From JAEYFP01 sp047602645 (GTDB lineage Bacteria; Bacillota; Clostridia; Lachnospirales; Lachnospiraceae): DNA of 64,000 nucleotides. Shown here piece by piece: positions 51,433 to 60,418 of the stretch. The notes below the pieces were generated by a model that worked only from the letters and a program-made list of their open reading frames with translations, was not told the origin of the DNA and did not search any database. Both the position numbers and the translations under genes were made by a program. Every line of letters starts with the position of its first letter. Within the stretch, counting starts at the first letter, position 1. The stretch covers positions 24,016-88,015 of the forward strand of contig JASGGU010000007.1 in assembly GCA_047602645.1 (NCBI GenBank), read 5' to 3'.

Positions 51433-52029
51433 ATGAAGGGAAAAATGATAACGATCGGACTGGCTGTAATGGCACTGTGCCTGATGGCAGGGTGCGGCGC
51501 TAAGGCTCAGGAACAGCAGCCGGCTGCGGCAGAAAAAGAGGAAGCGGCATCTGCAGAAACGGATGGGGACGAAGAACCGGTAATTTCCGTAAGCACGGAG
51601 AGTGACGGAGCTGAAGCCATGGAAGCAGCAAACACGGGCAAAGAGCAGACGGAAACGGAACAGGCAGAAAAAGAGCAGCCGGATGCCGGGACTTCGGCTA
51701 AAGAAGGAAATGAGATATTAGACGGACATGTAATAAATATTGCTGAGGATAGCGTGTTAATTAGTCGGATTTTTACAGAAGACCTGGGCGAGGGTGGTCT
51801 TGTTGCAGTTTCCGGTTCGCCGGAGAGCGGTGAGGAAGTATTTCTGACTGTCCATTTTAGTGAGACGGCCGAGTACAAATTTCAAACGGTGAGAAACGGG
51901 GGAGAAGATGTGGAAAGCAGGGAAGGAACCTTTCAGGATATTAAAAAGTATATGATCTTAAATATGACCGGCAGCTGGGACGGGGATGATTTTTATGCGG
52001 ATCAGGTTACGATCAGTGAATTTAAGTAA
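51433..52029 (+). CDS. Lipoprotein, unknown function
   Basis: 198 aa from the ATG at 51433, which follows AAAAGGAGGAAA. Lipobox LMAGCGAK (Cys about 21). A long acidic, Ala/Glu-rich linker (to about residue 95) precedes a compact domain (DGHVINIAEDSVLISRIF; VSGSPESGEEVFLTVHF; GSWDGDDFYADQVTISEF). First gene of the operon facing the two-component system. Confidence 0.85.
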   Translation: MKGKMITIGLAVMALCLMAGCGAKAQEQQPAAAEKEEAASAETDGDEEPVISVSTESDGAEAMEAANTGKEQTETEQAEKEQPDAGTSAKEGNEILDGHVINIAEDSVLISRIFTEDLGEGGLVAVSGSPESGEEVFLTVHFSETAEYKFQTVRNGGEDVESREGTFQDIKKYMILNMTGSWDGDDFYADQVTISEFK

Positions 52030-52059
52030 GAAAGAAATAGAACAATGAGGAGAGTTGAA

Positions 52060-54408
52060 ATGAAAAAGAAATTTTTTGTAAAGAGACTGGGGAGTCTCCT
52101 TCTGGCCGGCGCAATGGCGCTATCGGCAGTTGGATGTGCCGGCGCGGCAGAGGCGGACGGAAGTAACGGAGAACAGGCAGATACAATGACGGAAGCCGGC
52201 GAAAACAGCACCGGCATGGGCAGGTACGTGGAAACAGTAACGGATTTGTCCGATTATAATGAGAGGGCAGATGGGATTGCCCGATTATCTGACGGAAGAC
52301 TTGTTATTTTGGACTATTATATGGGTCAGATTGAGTCGGAGGATAACGGTGTCACATGGAATCTCAAAGAAACAGACTGGTTCACTTCACTGCAGAATCA
52401 GGAAGCCTATATCATGGATTTGACAATGGGAGCAGACGGAACAGTCGGAGTAATTTATAACGTATCTTCAGCGGAAGAAGAAGCCTCGGAGGATTTTGAG
52501 CTGGATCCGAAATGTGTCATTATAAAGCCGGACGGAACACAGGTTGAGGTGGAGATTTCTCTGTCGGATGATGAGATGTATCCTTTCAAAGTTTGGATTA
52601 CAGACACGGGGAGAATTTTTGTAACGACACTGGGTGAGACAATTTACGAGATAAAAGAAGACGGAAGCAGTGAGAAATTTCTGACGGCAGAAGGAGGTCC
52701 CCGCCTTGTTCAGTTCGCCGGCGATCTGATGATAATGGATGGATATTCTTTTGAGGACGGGCTGCTCCTTTACGATATGGAAAAAAAAGAGTACACCGAG
52801 GATGAGGTGCTGAATAAATTTGTTTTGGAGAACTACCCGGATCGGGAATTCAACGGGGACAGCTGGTATGATCTTTACTTCTTTTCCGGCGAGGAAGGTG
52901 TACTCTATTTGGCGGGTAAGGAAGGCCTGCACCGCCATGTGCTTGAAGGAAGCGCCATCGAGCAGGTTGTGGACGGAGCCTTATCAAGCTTCAGCAATCC
53001 GGCGAATGGATTGCTGGGAATGACCGCACTTGAAAATAACGAATTTCTTGCCTTGTTTTCGGGGGGCAGACTGGTGCGTTATACTTATAATCCCGATATT
53101 CCCACGACACCCAGTGAAAGGCTGAAGGTATACAGCTTAAAGGAAAGCGATACGATGCGCCAGGCGATTTCCATCTATCAGACTGTGTATCCGGATATTT
53201 TTGTAGAATATGAAGTTGGAATGGAAGAGGATCATTCGGTTACGAGAGAGGATGCTTTGAAAAAATTAAATACGCAGATGATGGCGGGAGAAGGACCTGA
53301 TTTGCTCGTGCTGGACGACATGCCGGCGGATTCTTATATAGAGAAAGGGATGCTTTTGGACTTAAGCACCTGTCTGGGTAGTCTGTCAGGTGAAACAGAG
53401 TTGTTTCCCAGTATCGTGAATGCTTTTAAAGAAGATGAAAAAATTTATATGGTTCCTTGTGAAATTCAGCTTCCGATGGTACTTGGAAAGGAAAACGATG
53501 TCTCACAGATGGATAGTTTAGCGGGGATCGCAGACTCAATGGAAATGATCCGTAAAGAAAATCCTGAGAGAGGCTTGCTTGATCTTTTTTCTGAAGAGGG
53601 GATTCTCCGTTTATTTTCAATGACTTCGGCTCCGGCCTGGAAAACGGACAGCGGAGAAATCGATCGGGAGGCAATTACAGAATTCCTGAAACAGACAAGG
53701 CGAATTTATGAAGCACAGATGGAGGGAGCAACAGACAAGGAAATCGAACGATATAATAATGTAAACGAATATTATGTGGGGGAATACGGGGTTACGCGGG
53801 AAGAATCAGACTATTTCGGAGCGATGGATGATATGAGCTATATCGGTGGAAAAACGCAGATCGTGATGGGCACGGCGTCTTATCCTTACGGCTATGCGGA
53901 GCTGAATTCCGTTCAACGAGTAAAGGGATTTGAAGATAATAGGTTTCTTCCGCTAAATGGGCAGAGTCAAAATGTTTTTATCCCAAAAACATTGGCAGGA
54001 ATCAATGCAATTTCGGAGAAAATTGAAATGGCACAGGATCTGTTAAAGGTGCTGCTGGGAGAGGATAATCAAACATCTTTATTTAAAGGCTTTGCGGTAA
54101 ATAAAGCAGCTTTTGAGGAAAGCTTTGTGCCGAATGAAAAGTATCTTGGCGAAGACGGACTTTATGGTGCAATTGCCATGTCCGATGAGGATGGGCTGAT
54201 GATTTCCATGGATATTTACTGGGTAGATGACGAACAACTGGAATCTCTAAGAAACTGGATAGCAAAAGCGGACACACCTTATATCAAAGACAGTATATTA
54301 GAGGATGCGGTATGCGAAGAAGGAACGAACTATATACAGGGAAACAAGGGGCTGGAGGAAGCGGTTGGCTCCATCATGGAAAAAGCAGCTCTTTATATGG
54401 CGGAATAA
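52060..54408 (+). CDS. Large ABC substrate-binding lipoprotein with N-terminal propeller-like domain
   Basis: 782 aa from the ATG at 52060 (GAGGAGAG upstream). Lipobox SAVGCAG. Residues about 60-350 hold repeated strand motifs such as GIARLSDGRLVILDYYMGQI, SEDNGVTWNLK and LVIADG-like segments, suggesting a beta-propeller. Residues about 355-780 are a family 1 binding fold (ISIYQTVYPDIFVEYEVGME; GEGPDLLVLDDMP; GNKGLEEAVGSI). It should capture a carbohydrate or glyco-ligand for the two permeases that follow. The fusion is nearly twice the usual length. Confidence 0.8.
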   Translation: MKKKFFVKRLGSLLLAGAMALSAVGCAGAAEADGSNGEQADTMTEAGENSTGMGRYVETVTDLSDYNERADGIARLSDGRLVILDYYMGQIESEDNGVTWNLKETDWFTSLQNQEAYIMDLTMGADGTVGVIYNVSSAEEEASEDFELDPKCVIIKPDGTQVEVEISLSDDEMYPFKVWITDTGRIFVTTLGETIYEIKEDGSSEKFLTAEGGPRLVQFAGDLMIMDGYSFEDGLLLYDMEKKEYTEDEVLNKFVLENYPDREFNGDSWYDLYFFSGEEGVLYLAGKEGLHRHVLEGSAIEQVVDGALSSFSNPANGLLGMTALENNEFLALFSGGRLVRYTYNPDIPTTPSERLKVYSLKESDTMRQAISIYQTVYPDIFVEYEVGMEEDHSVTREDALKKLNTQMMAGEGPDLLVLDDMPADSYIEKGMLLDLSTCLGSLSGETELFPSIVNAFKEDEKIYMVPCEIQLPMVLGKENDVSQMDSLAGIADSMEMIRKENPERGLLDLFSEEGILRLFSMTSAPAWKTDSGEIDREAITEFLKQTRRIYEAQMEGATDKEIERYNNVNEYYVGEYGVTREESDYFGAMDDMSYIGGKTQIVMGTASYPYGYAELNSVQRVKGFEDNRFLPLNGQSQNVFIPKTLAGINAISEKIEMAQDLLKVLLGEDNQTSLFKGFAVNKAAFEESFVPNEKYLGEDGLYGAIAMSDEDGLMISMDIYWVDDEQLESLRNWIAKADTPYIKDSILEDAVCEEGTNYIQGNKGLEEAVGSIMEKAALYMAE

Positions 54409-55307
54409 TGGCAGCTATGGCAGACCGAAGGCATAACGGCTATAAGCAGACAGTCAGGGAGCGAAGGGCATTCCTCCGCTTCCTGGCTGTCAGTATGGGA
54501 GGCGTGCTGCTGCTGGTCATCCTCCCTTTTCTGGATGTGTTCAGAAGATCGTTTACAACAGCAATTACCGGCAGGCCTAACGGATTCCAAAATTACAGAA
54601 CCATATTTGACAATCAGGCATTTTTGCTTGCGGTAAAAAATACATTGAAATTTACAGGCGTTGGCATTCCGCTTCTGGTAGTAACGGGACTTCTGATAGC
54701 ACTGTCCTTAAGCCGGCTGAAAACAGCCGGAACCATAAAGTCGCTATACCTGTTTCCGCTTGCCATGCCTACGGCGACAGTCGTGATTGTGTGGAAGCTG
54801 TTTTTTTACAAGCAGGGGTTCCTCAACTTGTATTTAAGCCGGCTGGGGGAATGGACGGGTTTGTGGGGAGAAGTACATACCGATTATATGGGAAGCGGAG
54901 CGGCCTTCTGGGTATTGGTAGTCAGTTATGTTTGGAAGAATACAGGTTATACGGTGGTTTTGTGGCTTGCCGGAATTACAGGTATCCCAAATGAATTTCT
55001 GGAGGCGGCCAAAGTTGACGGAGCCACACAGGTACAATGCTTTTTTCGGATCGTTCTTCCGAATTTAAAAGGAAGCCTTTATACAATCGTCATACTTTCT
55101 TTTTTAAATTCCTTTAAGATTTACAGAGAGGCTTATCTGGTTGCCGGTTCCTATCCGCAGCAGAATAGTTATCTGCTTCAGCATCTGTTCAATAATTGGT
55201 TTGTAAACATGGAATTTGATAAGATGGCAGCGGCAGCGGTATGCGTAGGTGTTTTTTTGTTTTTGATTATTATGCTGCTGCAATATTTATGGGATCGAAG
55301 CTTATGA
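54408..55307 (+). CDS. Sugar-type ABC transporter permease (MalF/UgpA-like)
   Basis: 299 aa from the ATG at 54408, which overlaps the previous stop (TAATG). Six membrane segments, and the EAA loop EFLEAAKVDGATQVQCFFRI, then VLPNLKGSL, are typical of CUT1 permeases. With the following permease it forms the channel of the importer. No ATPase gene is in the operon; a shared MsmK-type ATPase elsewhere is the usual solution. Confidence 0.92.
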   Translation: MAAMADRRHNGYKQTVRERRAFLRFLAVSMGGVLLLVILPFLDVFRRSFTTAITGRPNGFQNYRTIFDNQAFLLAVKNTLKFTGVGIPLLVVTGLLIALSLSRLKTAGTIKSLYLFPLAMPTATVVIVWKLFFYKQGFLNLYLSRLGEWTGLWGEVHTDYMGSGAAFWVLVVSYVWKNTGYTVVLWLAGITGIPNEFLEAAKVDGATQVQCFFRIVLPNLKGSLYTIVILSFLNSFKIYREAYLVAGSYPQQNSYLLQHLFNNWFVNMEFDKMAAAAVCVGVFLFLIIMLLQYLWDRSL

Positions 55308-55324
55308 AGGGGAGGAGTGGAATC

Positions 55325-56164
55325 ATGAGGACGAGAATATTGACAATCCTGCTCCTGCTGCCCGGATTATTTGTGCTGCTTCCTGTCCTTTTGATAATAA
55401 CAGGGTCGGTGATGGGAAGCAGTGAGTTAAAGGAATGTCTTTCCCCTATTTTTTCTGAAGGGACAGGGTTTGTTTCCTGGAAGCTGATACCGGATTATCC
55501 GACACTTTCCAATTATGGGAAGCTATTGTTTCTGACACCGCAGTTTTTTGTCTTGTTTTGGAACTCCATGAAGATTACAGTGTCGATTTTATTAGGGCAA
55601 TTGCTGATAGGAATTCCGGCAGCCTGGGCATTTGCGGTATATCGGGTAAGGGGAAGCAAGGTCCTTTTTAGCGTTTATATTGTGCTGATGCTGTTACCCT
55701 TTCAGGTCACAATGCTGTCAAGCTATCTGGTATTGAGCAGGTTTTCTCTTATCAATACCCATATGGCGGTCATATTGCCCGCGGTGTTCAGTACCTTTCC
55801 TGTGTTCCTTGCCTATGGCGGCTTTCGTGCAATTCCCACAGAGCTCCTGGAGGCAGCCAGAATGGACGGGGGAGGAGAGGGGTATCTGTTTTGGAAGATC
55901 GGAATACCGCTTGGAAGGAGCGGAATCCTTTCCGCTATGGTGCTGGGGTTTTTGGAGTACTGGAATATGATGGAGCAGCCGATGGCATTTTTGGAGGAGA
56001 AGGCTCTTTGGCCGTTATCTCTTTATTTGCCGGAGATCACATGGGTGCAGGCAGGATATGCCTTTTGCGTTTCCTTCATTACATTGATACCGGCCGTATT
56101 TGTCTTTATGATAGGTCAGGATTATTTGGAACAGGGGATTATTTACTCGGGAATGAAAGGATAG
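55325..56164 (+). CDS. Sugar-type ABC transporter permease (MalG/UgpE-like)
   Basis: 279 aa from the ATG at 55325 after GGGGAGGAGTGG. Six membrane segments, and the EAA loop ELLEAARMDGGGEGYLFWKI, then GIPLGRSGI, of CUT1 permeases. Partner of the preceding permease; 10 bp before the HlyD-type gene. Confidence 0.92.
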   Translation: MRTRILTILLLLPGLFVLLPVLLIITGSVMGSSELKECLSPIFSEGTGFVSWKLIPDYPTLSNYGKLLFLTPQFFVLFWNSMKITVSILLGQLLIGIPAAWAFAVYRVRGSKVLFSVYIVLMLLPFQVTMLSSYLVLSRFSLINTHMAVILPAVFSTFPVFLAYGGFRAIPTELLEAARMDGGGEGYLFWKIGIPLGRSGILSAMVLGFLEYWNMMEQPMAFLEEKALWPLSLYLPEITWVQAGYAFCVSFITLIPAVFVFMIGQDYLEQGIIYSGMKG

Positions 56165-56174
56165 GAAGATAAAA

Positions 56175-57788
56175 TTGACAGATCAACACTTACAAAACAG
56201 GAATTATAAAAAGTGGATATCCGCATTTGCCCTGTTTTTGGCATTTATGTGGATCTGTACCATTGTGTCCAAAAGTATCTATGTGTCAAGGCTTCCAATG
56301 GTACAGGCACAGACTCCCGAAAAGAAATTTGTAGAGCATCTTGTAGAGGCGGAAGGTCTTGTAATAGAAGGCGGAAAGCAGGCAGTAACAGTGCTGGAAG
56401 GCCTGAGGGTCAAAAATATTCTTGTAAAGAAGGGTGACCGGATTGAAGAGGGAATGCCGTTATTTGAAATAGATACAGAGGATTTAACGGAGATCATCAA
56501 AGAAAAGGAAACAGCCATAGCAAAATTGAACTATCAGATCTCCGATTTGCAGGCAAACCGTGTCTTGCAGGAGCAAAAAGACCAGTTACTTCAGCAGCGG
56601 GCGATGGAGGACTATGCAGCTGCCGACAGTAAAACGGGTACGCAGGCAAGCCGGGCGGCGGGAGCGAAGAATACGGCAGAAACCGCGTTGCAGGATCATC
56701 TGAATCATCCGGCACAGGTTACCTCTGAGGAAGAACGGCAAAGAGCATGGGATGCGTATCACAGTTGGCTGAGCAGAAAATATGAACTGACTGATAAAAT
56801 TACGGAACGCGAAAGAGTGATTGCAAATATTGAAGCTATAGAAGGAACAAAGACAGAGGAAGAGAAGGCTATTTTAGAGGAAGCAAAAAAGGAATTAATC
56901 GCCTTGCAGGATGAGCTTACCAATCATGAAAGGAACAGTGTAACCGAACCGGATTTCAGCGGCGAGGACAGTGCTCTGAGTACTTGGAAGCAGGAGAAAG
57001 AGAACCTTCAGGAATCAGTTCAGAGTGCAGGAATAAAGAAGGAAGATGCCGATACAGACAGAAGCAGTGCTTTAAAGCAGGAACAACGGGATATTCAGGA
57101 TACTCTTCTGCCGGGGCAGGCAGACTCCACGCTTTCGGTCTGTCAGTTGGAGCTTGAGACGGCACAGGAGGATCTGGCCAGATATCAGCAAATCATGGAT
57201 GAGAAAGGAATCATGATTGCCGGCGCAGGAGGAGCTGTCACAGATATTTTGATTGCGGCGGGAGAAAGAACTACCGATACGGCCGCGATGCTGCTGACCG
57301 ATGACACGGTTCCCTGTCAATTTAAGGTGATTCTGACAAAAGATCAGAAAAAATATGTAAACATAGGTGATACGGCAGAAATAAAGCTGGGCGGCAATCG
57401 TACAGGCATAGAGGCGAAGGTCGAGTATCTTACGGAAAGTACGGGAAGTACGGGGGGATATGAGATCCTTCTGGGACTCCCCTCAGAGGAGGTGAGTCCC
57501 GGAATCAGCGGGACGATGACAGTAAGCGTACAGGGGGAAAGTCAAAATCTTTGTATTCCGTCGGAAGCCTTATATAAAGTGGATGAAAGGTATTACGTAT
57601 ATGTGGTAAAGGAGAAGGAGGGAATTTTAGGGAAGGAATTATATGCGGAAAAAGTCAGTGTCAGAGTGAATGATCAGAATGACAGATTTGCGGCGGTGGA
57701 AGAGGGCTCCTTAGATAAGGAAAGTCAGGTTATTATTTCTTCTTCCGACGAGCTGAAAAGAGGGGATATTGTCAGGTATGAAGAATAA
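56175..57788 (+). CDS. HlyD/RND-type membrane fusion (adaptor) protein
   Basis: 537 aa from a TTG start after GGAAGAT. One N-terminal membrane helix (ISAFALFLAFMWICTIVS). A lipoyl/barrel half (VEGLVIEGGKQAVTVLEGLR; KKGDRIEEGMPLFEID) is followed by a long coiled coil (about 115-340) and the returning half (IMIAGAGGAVTDILIAAGER; VNIGDTAEIKLGG; LCIPSEALYKVDERYYVYVV). Adaptors of this kind serve export systems; finding one at the end of a sugar-importer operon is unusual. Confidence 0.85.
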   Translation: MTDQHLQNRNYKKWISAFALFLAFMWICTIVSKSIYVSRLPMVQAQTPEKKFVEHLVEAEGLVIEGGKQAVTVLEGLRVKNILVKKGDRIEEGMPLFEIDTEDLTEIIKEKETAIAKLNYQISDLQANRVLQEQKDQLLQQRAMEDYAAADSKTGTQASRAAGAKNTAETALQDHLNHPAQVTSEEERQRAWDAYHSWLSRKYELTDKITERERVIANIEAIEGTKTEEEKAILEEAKKELIALQDELTNHERNSVTEPDFSGEDSALSTWKQEKENLQESVQSAGIKKEDADTDRSSALKQEQRDIQDTLLPGQADSTLSVCQLELETAQEDLARYQQIMDEKGIMIAGAGGAVTDILIAAGERTTDTAAMLLTDDTVPCQFKVILTKDQKKYVNIGDTAEIKLGGNRTGIEAKVEYLTESTGSTGGYEILLGLPSEEVSPGISGTMTVSVQGESQNLCIPSEALYKVDERYYVYVVKEKEGILGKELYAEKVSVRVNDQNDRFAAVEEGSLDKESQVIISSSDELKRGDIVRYEE

Positions 57789-57832
57789 ATGTAAGACAAA
57801 TTTTTTTGATAGTTGATAAACCGAGAACCGTC

Positions 57833-57881
57833 TTTCCGGAAAAATCATATGATATATCATATAACTTAAGTTACCGGAAAG
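57833..57881. other. Nested inverted repeats between HlyD and LysM genes
   Basis: CTTTCCGG (57833-57840) pairs with CCGGAAAG (57874-57881), and inside lies the perfect palindrome ATATGATATATCATAT (57847-57862). The right arm overlaps the LysM ribosome-binding region. Could be an operator or a weak terminator. Confidence 0.5.
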
Positions 57882-57893
57882 GCTGTAATAGAT

Positions 57894-58655
57894 ATGAATT
57901 CATCCCCCGAAAATATGTATCCCGATATGGCATACATCATCCGCGCAGGAGATACCTTATGGCTGCTTGCACAACGGTTCCGTACGACCGTACAGGCGAT
58001 CATGTCGGCAAATCCCACCCTTGACGAAAGAAATCTGCAAATTGGAAGAACCATTTATATTCCTCAGAAAAGCAATGACCGCACAACATTTCCAAGACCA
58101 TTTTATGAAGGCATCAGCAAAGCGCAGCAGATACTGGGCAACCATATGCGAATGCTGTGGACACAGCATGTTTATTGGACGAGGATGGACATTATCAGTG
58201 CGGCTTTTGACTTGCCTGATGAACAGCTTGTCACTGCCCGGCTTCTGCGCAATCCCACGGATTTCGAAGCGGCGCTGAAGCCGTTTTACGGGGAAAGTAT
58301 TGCCGCAGAATTTGGGGAGCTTCTCACAGAACATCTCAAAATTGCCGGCGAGCTGATCGCTGCGGCAAAAGCCGGTAACAGCGAAACGGCTGCCGATGCG
58401 GAGCAGAGGTGGTACGAAAACGCCGACCGGATTGCAGATTTTCTTGGCAGTATTAATCCATACTGGTCTGCACAGGAGTGGCGTGAAATGCTGTATGACC
58501 ATCTTGCGATGACGAAGGAGGAAGCCTTCGACATCTTGTCTCAAAACTATGCGGACAGTATTGATACCTTTGAGAATATCGAGCGGGAGGCACTGATGAT
58601 GGCGGATGAGATGACACAGGGTATTGTACGGCAATTTACTGAATATTTTCTATAA
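57894..58655 (+). CDS. LysM-domain protein with helical C-terminal domain
   Basis: 253 aa. Residues 10-57 are a LysM module (YIIRAGDTLWLLAQRFRTTV; NPTLDERNLQIGRTIYIP). Residues 65-253 form a helical domain (HMRMLWTQHVYWTRMDIISA; PFYGESIAAEF; HLKIAGELIAAAKAG; WYENADRIADFLGSINPYWS) seen in Firmicutes proteins of unknown function. There is no signal peptide, so it is either cytosolic or spore-associated; LysM proteins without signals occur in spore coats. The spore role is inference. Confidence 0.78.
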   Translation: MNSSPENMYPDMAYIIRAGDTLWLLAQRFRTTVQAIMSANPTLDERNLQIGRTIYIPQKSNDRTTFPRPFYEGISKAQQILGNHMRMLWTQHVYWTRMDIISAAFDLPDEQLVTARLLRNPTDFEAALKPFYGESIAAEFGELLTEHLKIAGELIAAAKAGNSETAADAEQRWYENADRIADFLGSINPYWSAQEWREMLYDHLAMTKEEAFDILSQNYADSIDTFENIEREALMMADEMTQGIVRQFTEYFL

Positions 58656-58685
58656 AAAGCGGAGCGTCGGTCTGGCGCTCTTTTT
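58656..58685 (+). terminator. Terminator after the LysM gene
   Basis: GAGCGTC (58662-58668) pairs with GGCGCTC (58674-58680) and runs into TTTTT. Confidence 0.75.
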
Positions 58686-58725
58686 GTTATATAGGAAATT
58701 CGGAGGAATTTCCTATATAACAAAA
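58682..58725. repeat. 44-bp palindrome with 20-bp perfect stem
   Basis: TTTTGTTATATAGGAAATTC (58682-58701), loop GGAG, and its exact complement (58706-58725). It abuts the terminator, and looks like a small dispersed palindromic element; only one copy is in this window. Confidence 0.75.
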
Positions 58726-58932
58726 TTTTATGCGCAGCTGCGCGCGGGGGAAGCACACGTTTGTTCCTTGACAAAAAACCGCATTTTACTTCATTTTCTG
58801 GCATAGCTGTAGTATAATGTCATCAAATGGAAATTCCTGCTTAATAGGAACGGATTGACTGCTTAGCCCAAAAAGCGGGGTGTGCATGGTGCTGGGGGAT
58901 CGGAAAATAAAAGGCACAGGAGGAAAGAATTC

Positions 58933-60405
58933 ATGAAGGATTCTATATGGAATGCCGGTAAGATTGTTGCGGCCGTTGTGTGCGCAGCTTTTTTAACGAC
59001 GGCATGTACGGGGCAGAATACACAGGGAAAACTGGACCCCGGCGATCCGGTTTCGGTCGAAATATGGCATTACTATAACGGCCCGCAGAAACTGGCATTT
59101 GATGATCTTGTAGAGCGTTTTAACGAAACAGTGGGACAGGAGCAGGGCATTATCGTGGAAGCGTTCGGACAGGGCAATGTCAATGAACTGTTTCAAAAGG
59201 TGCATGATGCCGTCGATAAAAAGGTAGGAGCGAGTGAAGTTCCGGATGTATTTTCCGCCTATACGGACACGCTTTATGATTTAGACCGGCGTGGAATGGT
59301 GGCAGATTTAAGCAAGTATTTTACCGAGGAGGAGCTGGCCGGATATGTGGAGGCTTATGTGGAGGAGGGCTATTTTGATGGGACGGATGGTCTGAAAATT
59401 TTCCCCACCGCTAAATCCACTGAAATTATGATGATCAATCAGACAGACTGGGATCAGTTCGCCGCCGATACCGGAGCGTCGATGGATGATCTGAATACGA
59501 TTGAGGGTGTGGTGGCGGTCTCTGAGGCCTATTATCATTGGACGGATGAAAAGACACCGGAGTTTCCCGATGACGGCAAAGCGATGTTTGGACGGGACGC
59601 CATGGCAAACTATATGATCCTTGGATATTATCAGCTGACCGGAGACTCTCTTTTTTCTAAAGAGGACGGCATTGTTTCCTTCGAACCGGAGGAAGCAGCT
59701 TTTCGTAAGCTTTGGGACAACTATTACGTGCCTTATATCAACGGCTGGTTCGGTGCTTATGGGCGATTCCGCTCGGATGATGCAAAAACCGGCGATCTCA
59801 TTGCGTTTGTAGGCTCCACAGCCGGGGCCTATTATTTTCCGGAGCAGGTTACGCTTGCGGATGATACGAGCTATCCGATTGAGGCCGCGGTATTTCCCGC
59901 TCCGTGTTTTGACGGAGCGAAGCCGAGTGCGATCCAGCAGGGGGCGGGAATGGCGGTCGTTGCCTCTGATCCGAGAACTGAGATGGCAGCGGCCACCTTC
60001 CTTAAGTGGTTTACCCAAGCAGAGCAAAACATAGATTTCGCGATATCCTCCGCATATCTGCCGGTAAAAAAGGCTGCGAACGATATGGTGCCTATAGAAA
60101 AATCGGAAGGCTTTCAGGCACTTTCTCCTTCAGTGCAGGACTCGCTTACGGTATCTGTCGGTATCGTCAATGATTATGAGCTCTATTATGAAAAAGCATT
60201 TTCGGGTTCTTCTGATGTCCGCGAGGTGCTGGAATATTCCCTTTCCGACCGCGCAAAGGCTGACCGTGAGCAGGTACTTGCACAGGTAAAGAGCGGAATG
60301 ACCGTGGAAGAGGCAGTATCTCAATATACATCCGATCAAAATTTTCAGGATTGGTATCAGGGCTTTGTTGAAGAGGTTCGCACTGAGATCGGCGCAAATC
60401 AATAG
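58933..60405 (+). CDS. Extracellular solute-binding lipoprotein (family 1)
   Basis: 490 aa from the ATG at 58933 after AGGAGGAAAG. Lipobox LTTACTG. Family 1 features: VSVEIWHYYNGPQKLAFDDL, VFSAYTDTLYDLDRRGMVAD, and the C-terminal helical lobe (MAAATFLKWFTQAEQNIDFA). No permease genes follow; instead a GGDEF-EAL receptor begins 13 bp downstream. Inferred: the binding protein senses a ligand for the receptor rather than feeding a transporter. Confidence 0.88.
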   Translation: MKDSIWNAGKIVAAVVCAAFLTTACTGQNTQGKLDPGDPVSVEIWHYYNGPQKLAFDDLVERFNETVGQEQGIIVEAFGQGNVNELFQKVHDAVDKKVGASEVPDVFSAYTDTLYDLDRRGMVADLSKYFTEEELAGYVEAYVEEGYFDGTDGLKIFPTAKSTEIMMINQTDWDQFAADTGASMDDLNTIEGVVAVSEAYYHWTDEKTPEFPDDGKAMFGRDAMANYMILGYYQLTGDSLFSKEDGIVSFEPEEAAFRKLWDNYYVPYINGWFGAYGRFRSDDAKTGDLIAFVGSTAGAYYFPEQVTLADDTSYPIEAAVFPAPCFDGAKPSAIQQGAGMAVVASDPRTEMAAATFLKWFTQAEQNIDFAISSAYLPVKKAANDMVPIEKSEGFQALSPSVQDSLTVSVGIVNDYELYYEKAFSGSSDVREVLEYSLSDRAKADREQVLAQVKSGMTVEEAVSQYTSDQNFQDWYQGFVEEVRTEIGANQ

Positions 60406-60418
60406 GAAGAGGATATGG

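Noticed and set aside
51507..51878. Minus-strand open frame within the first lipoprotein gene
   Set aside because: Ser/Ala-rich mirror of the acidic Ala/Glu linker on the plus strand; no ribosome-binding site.
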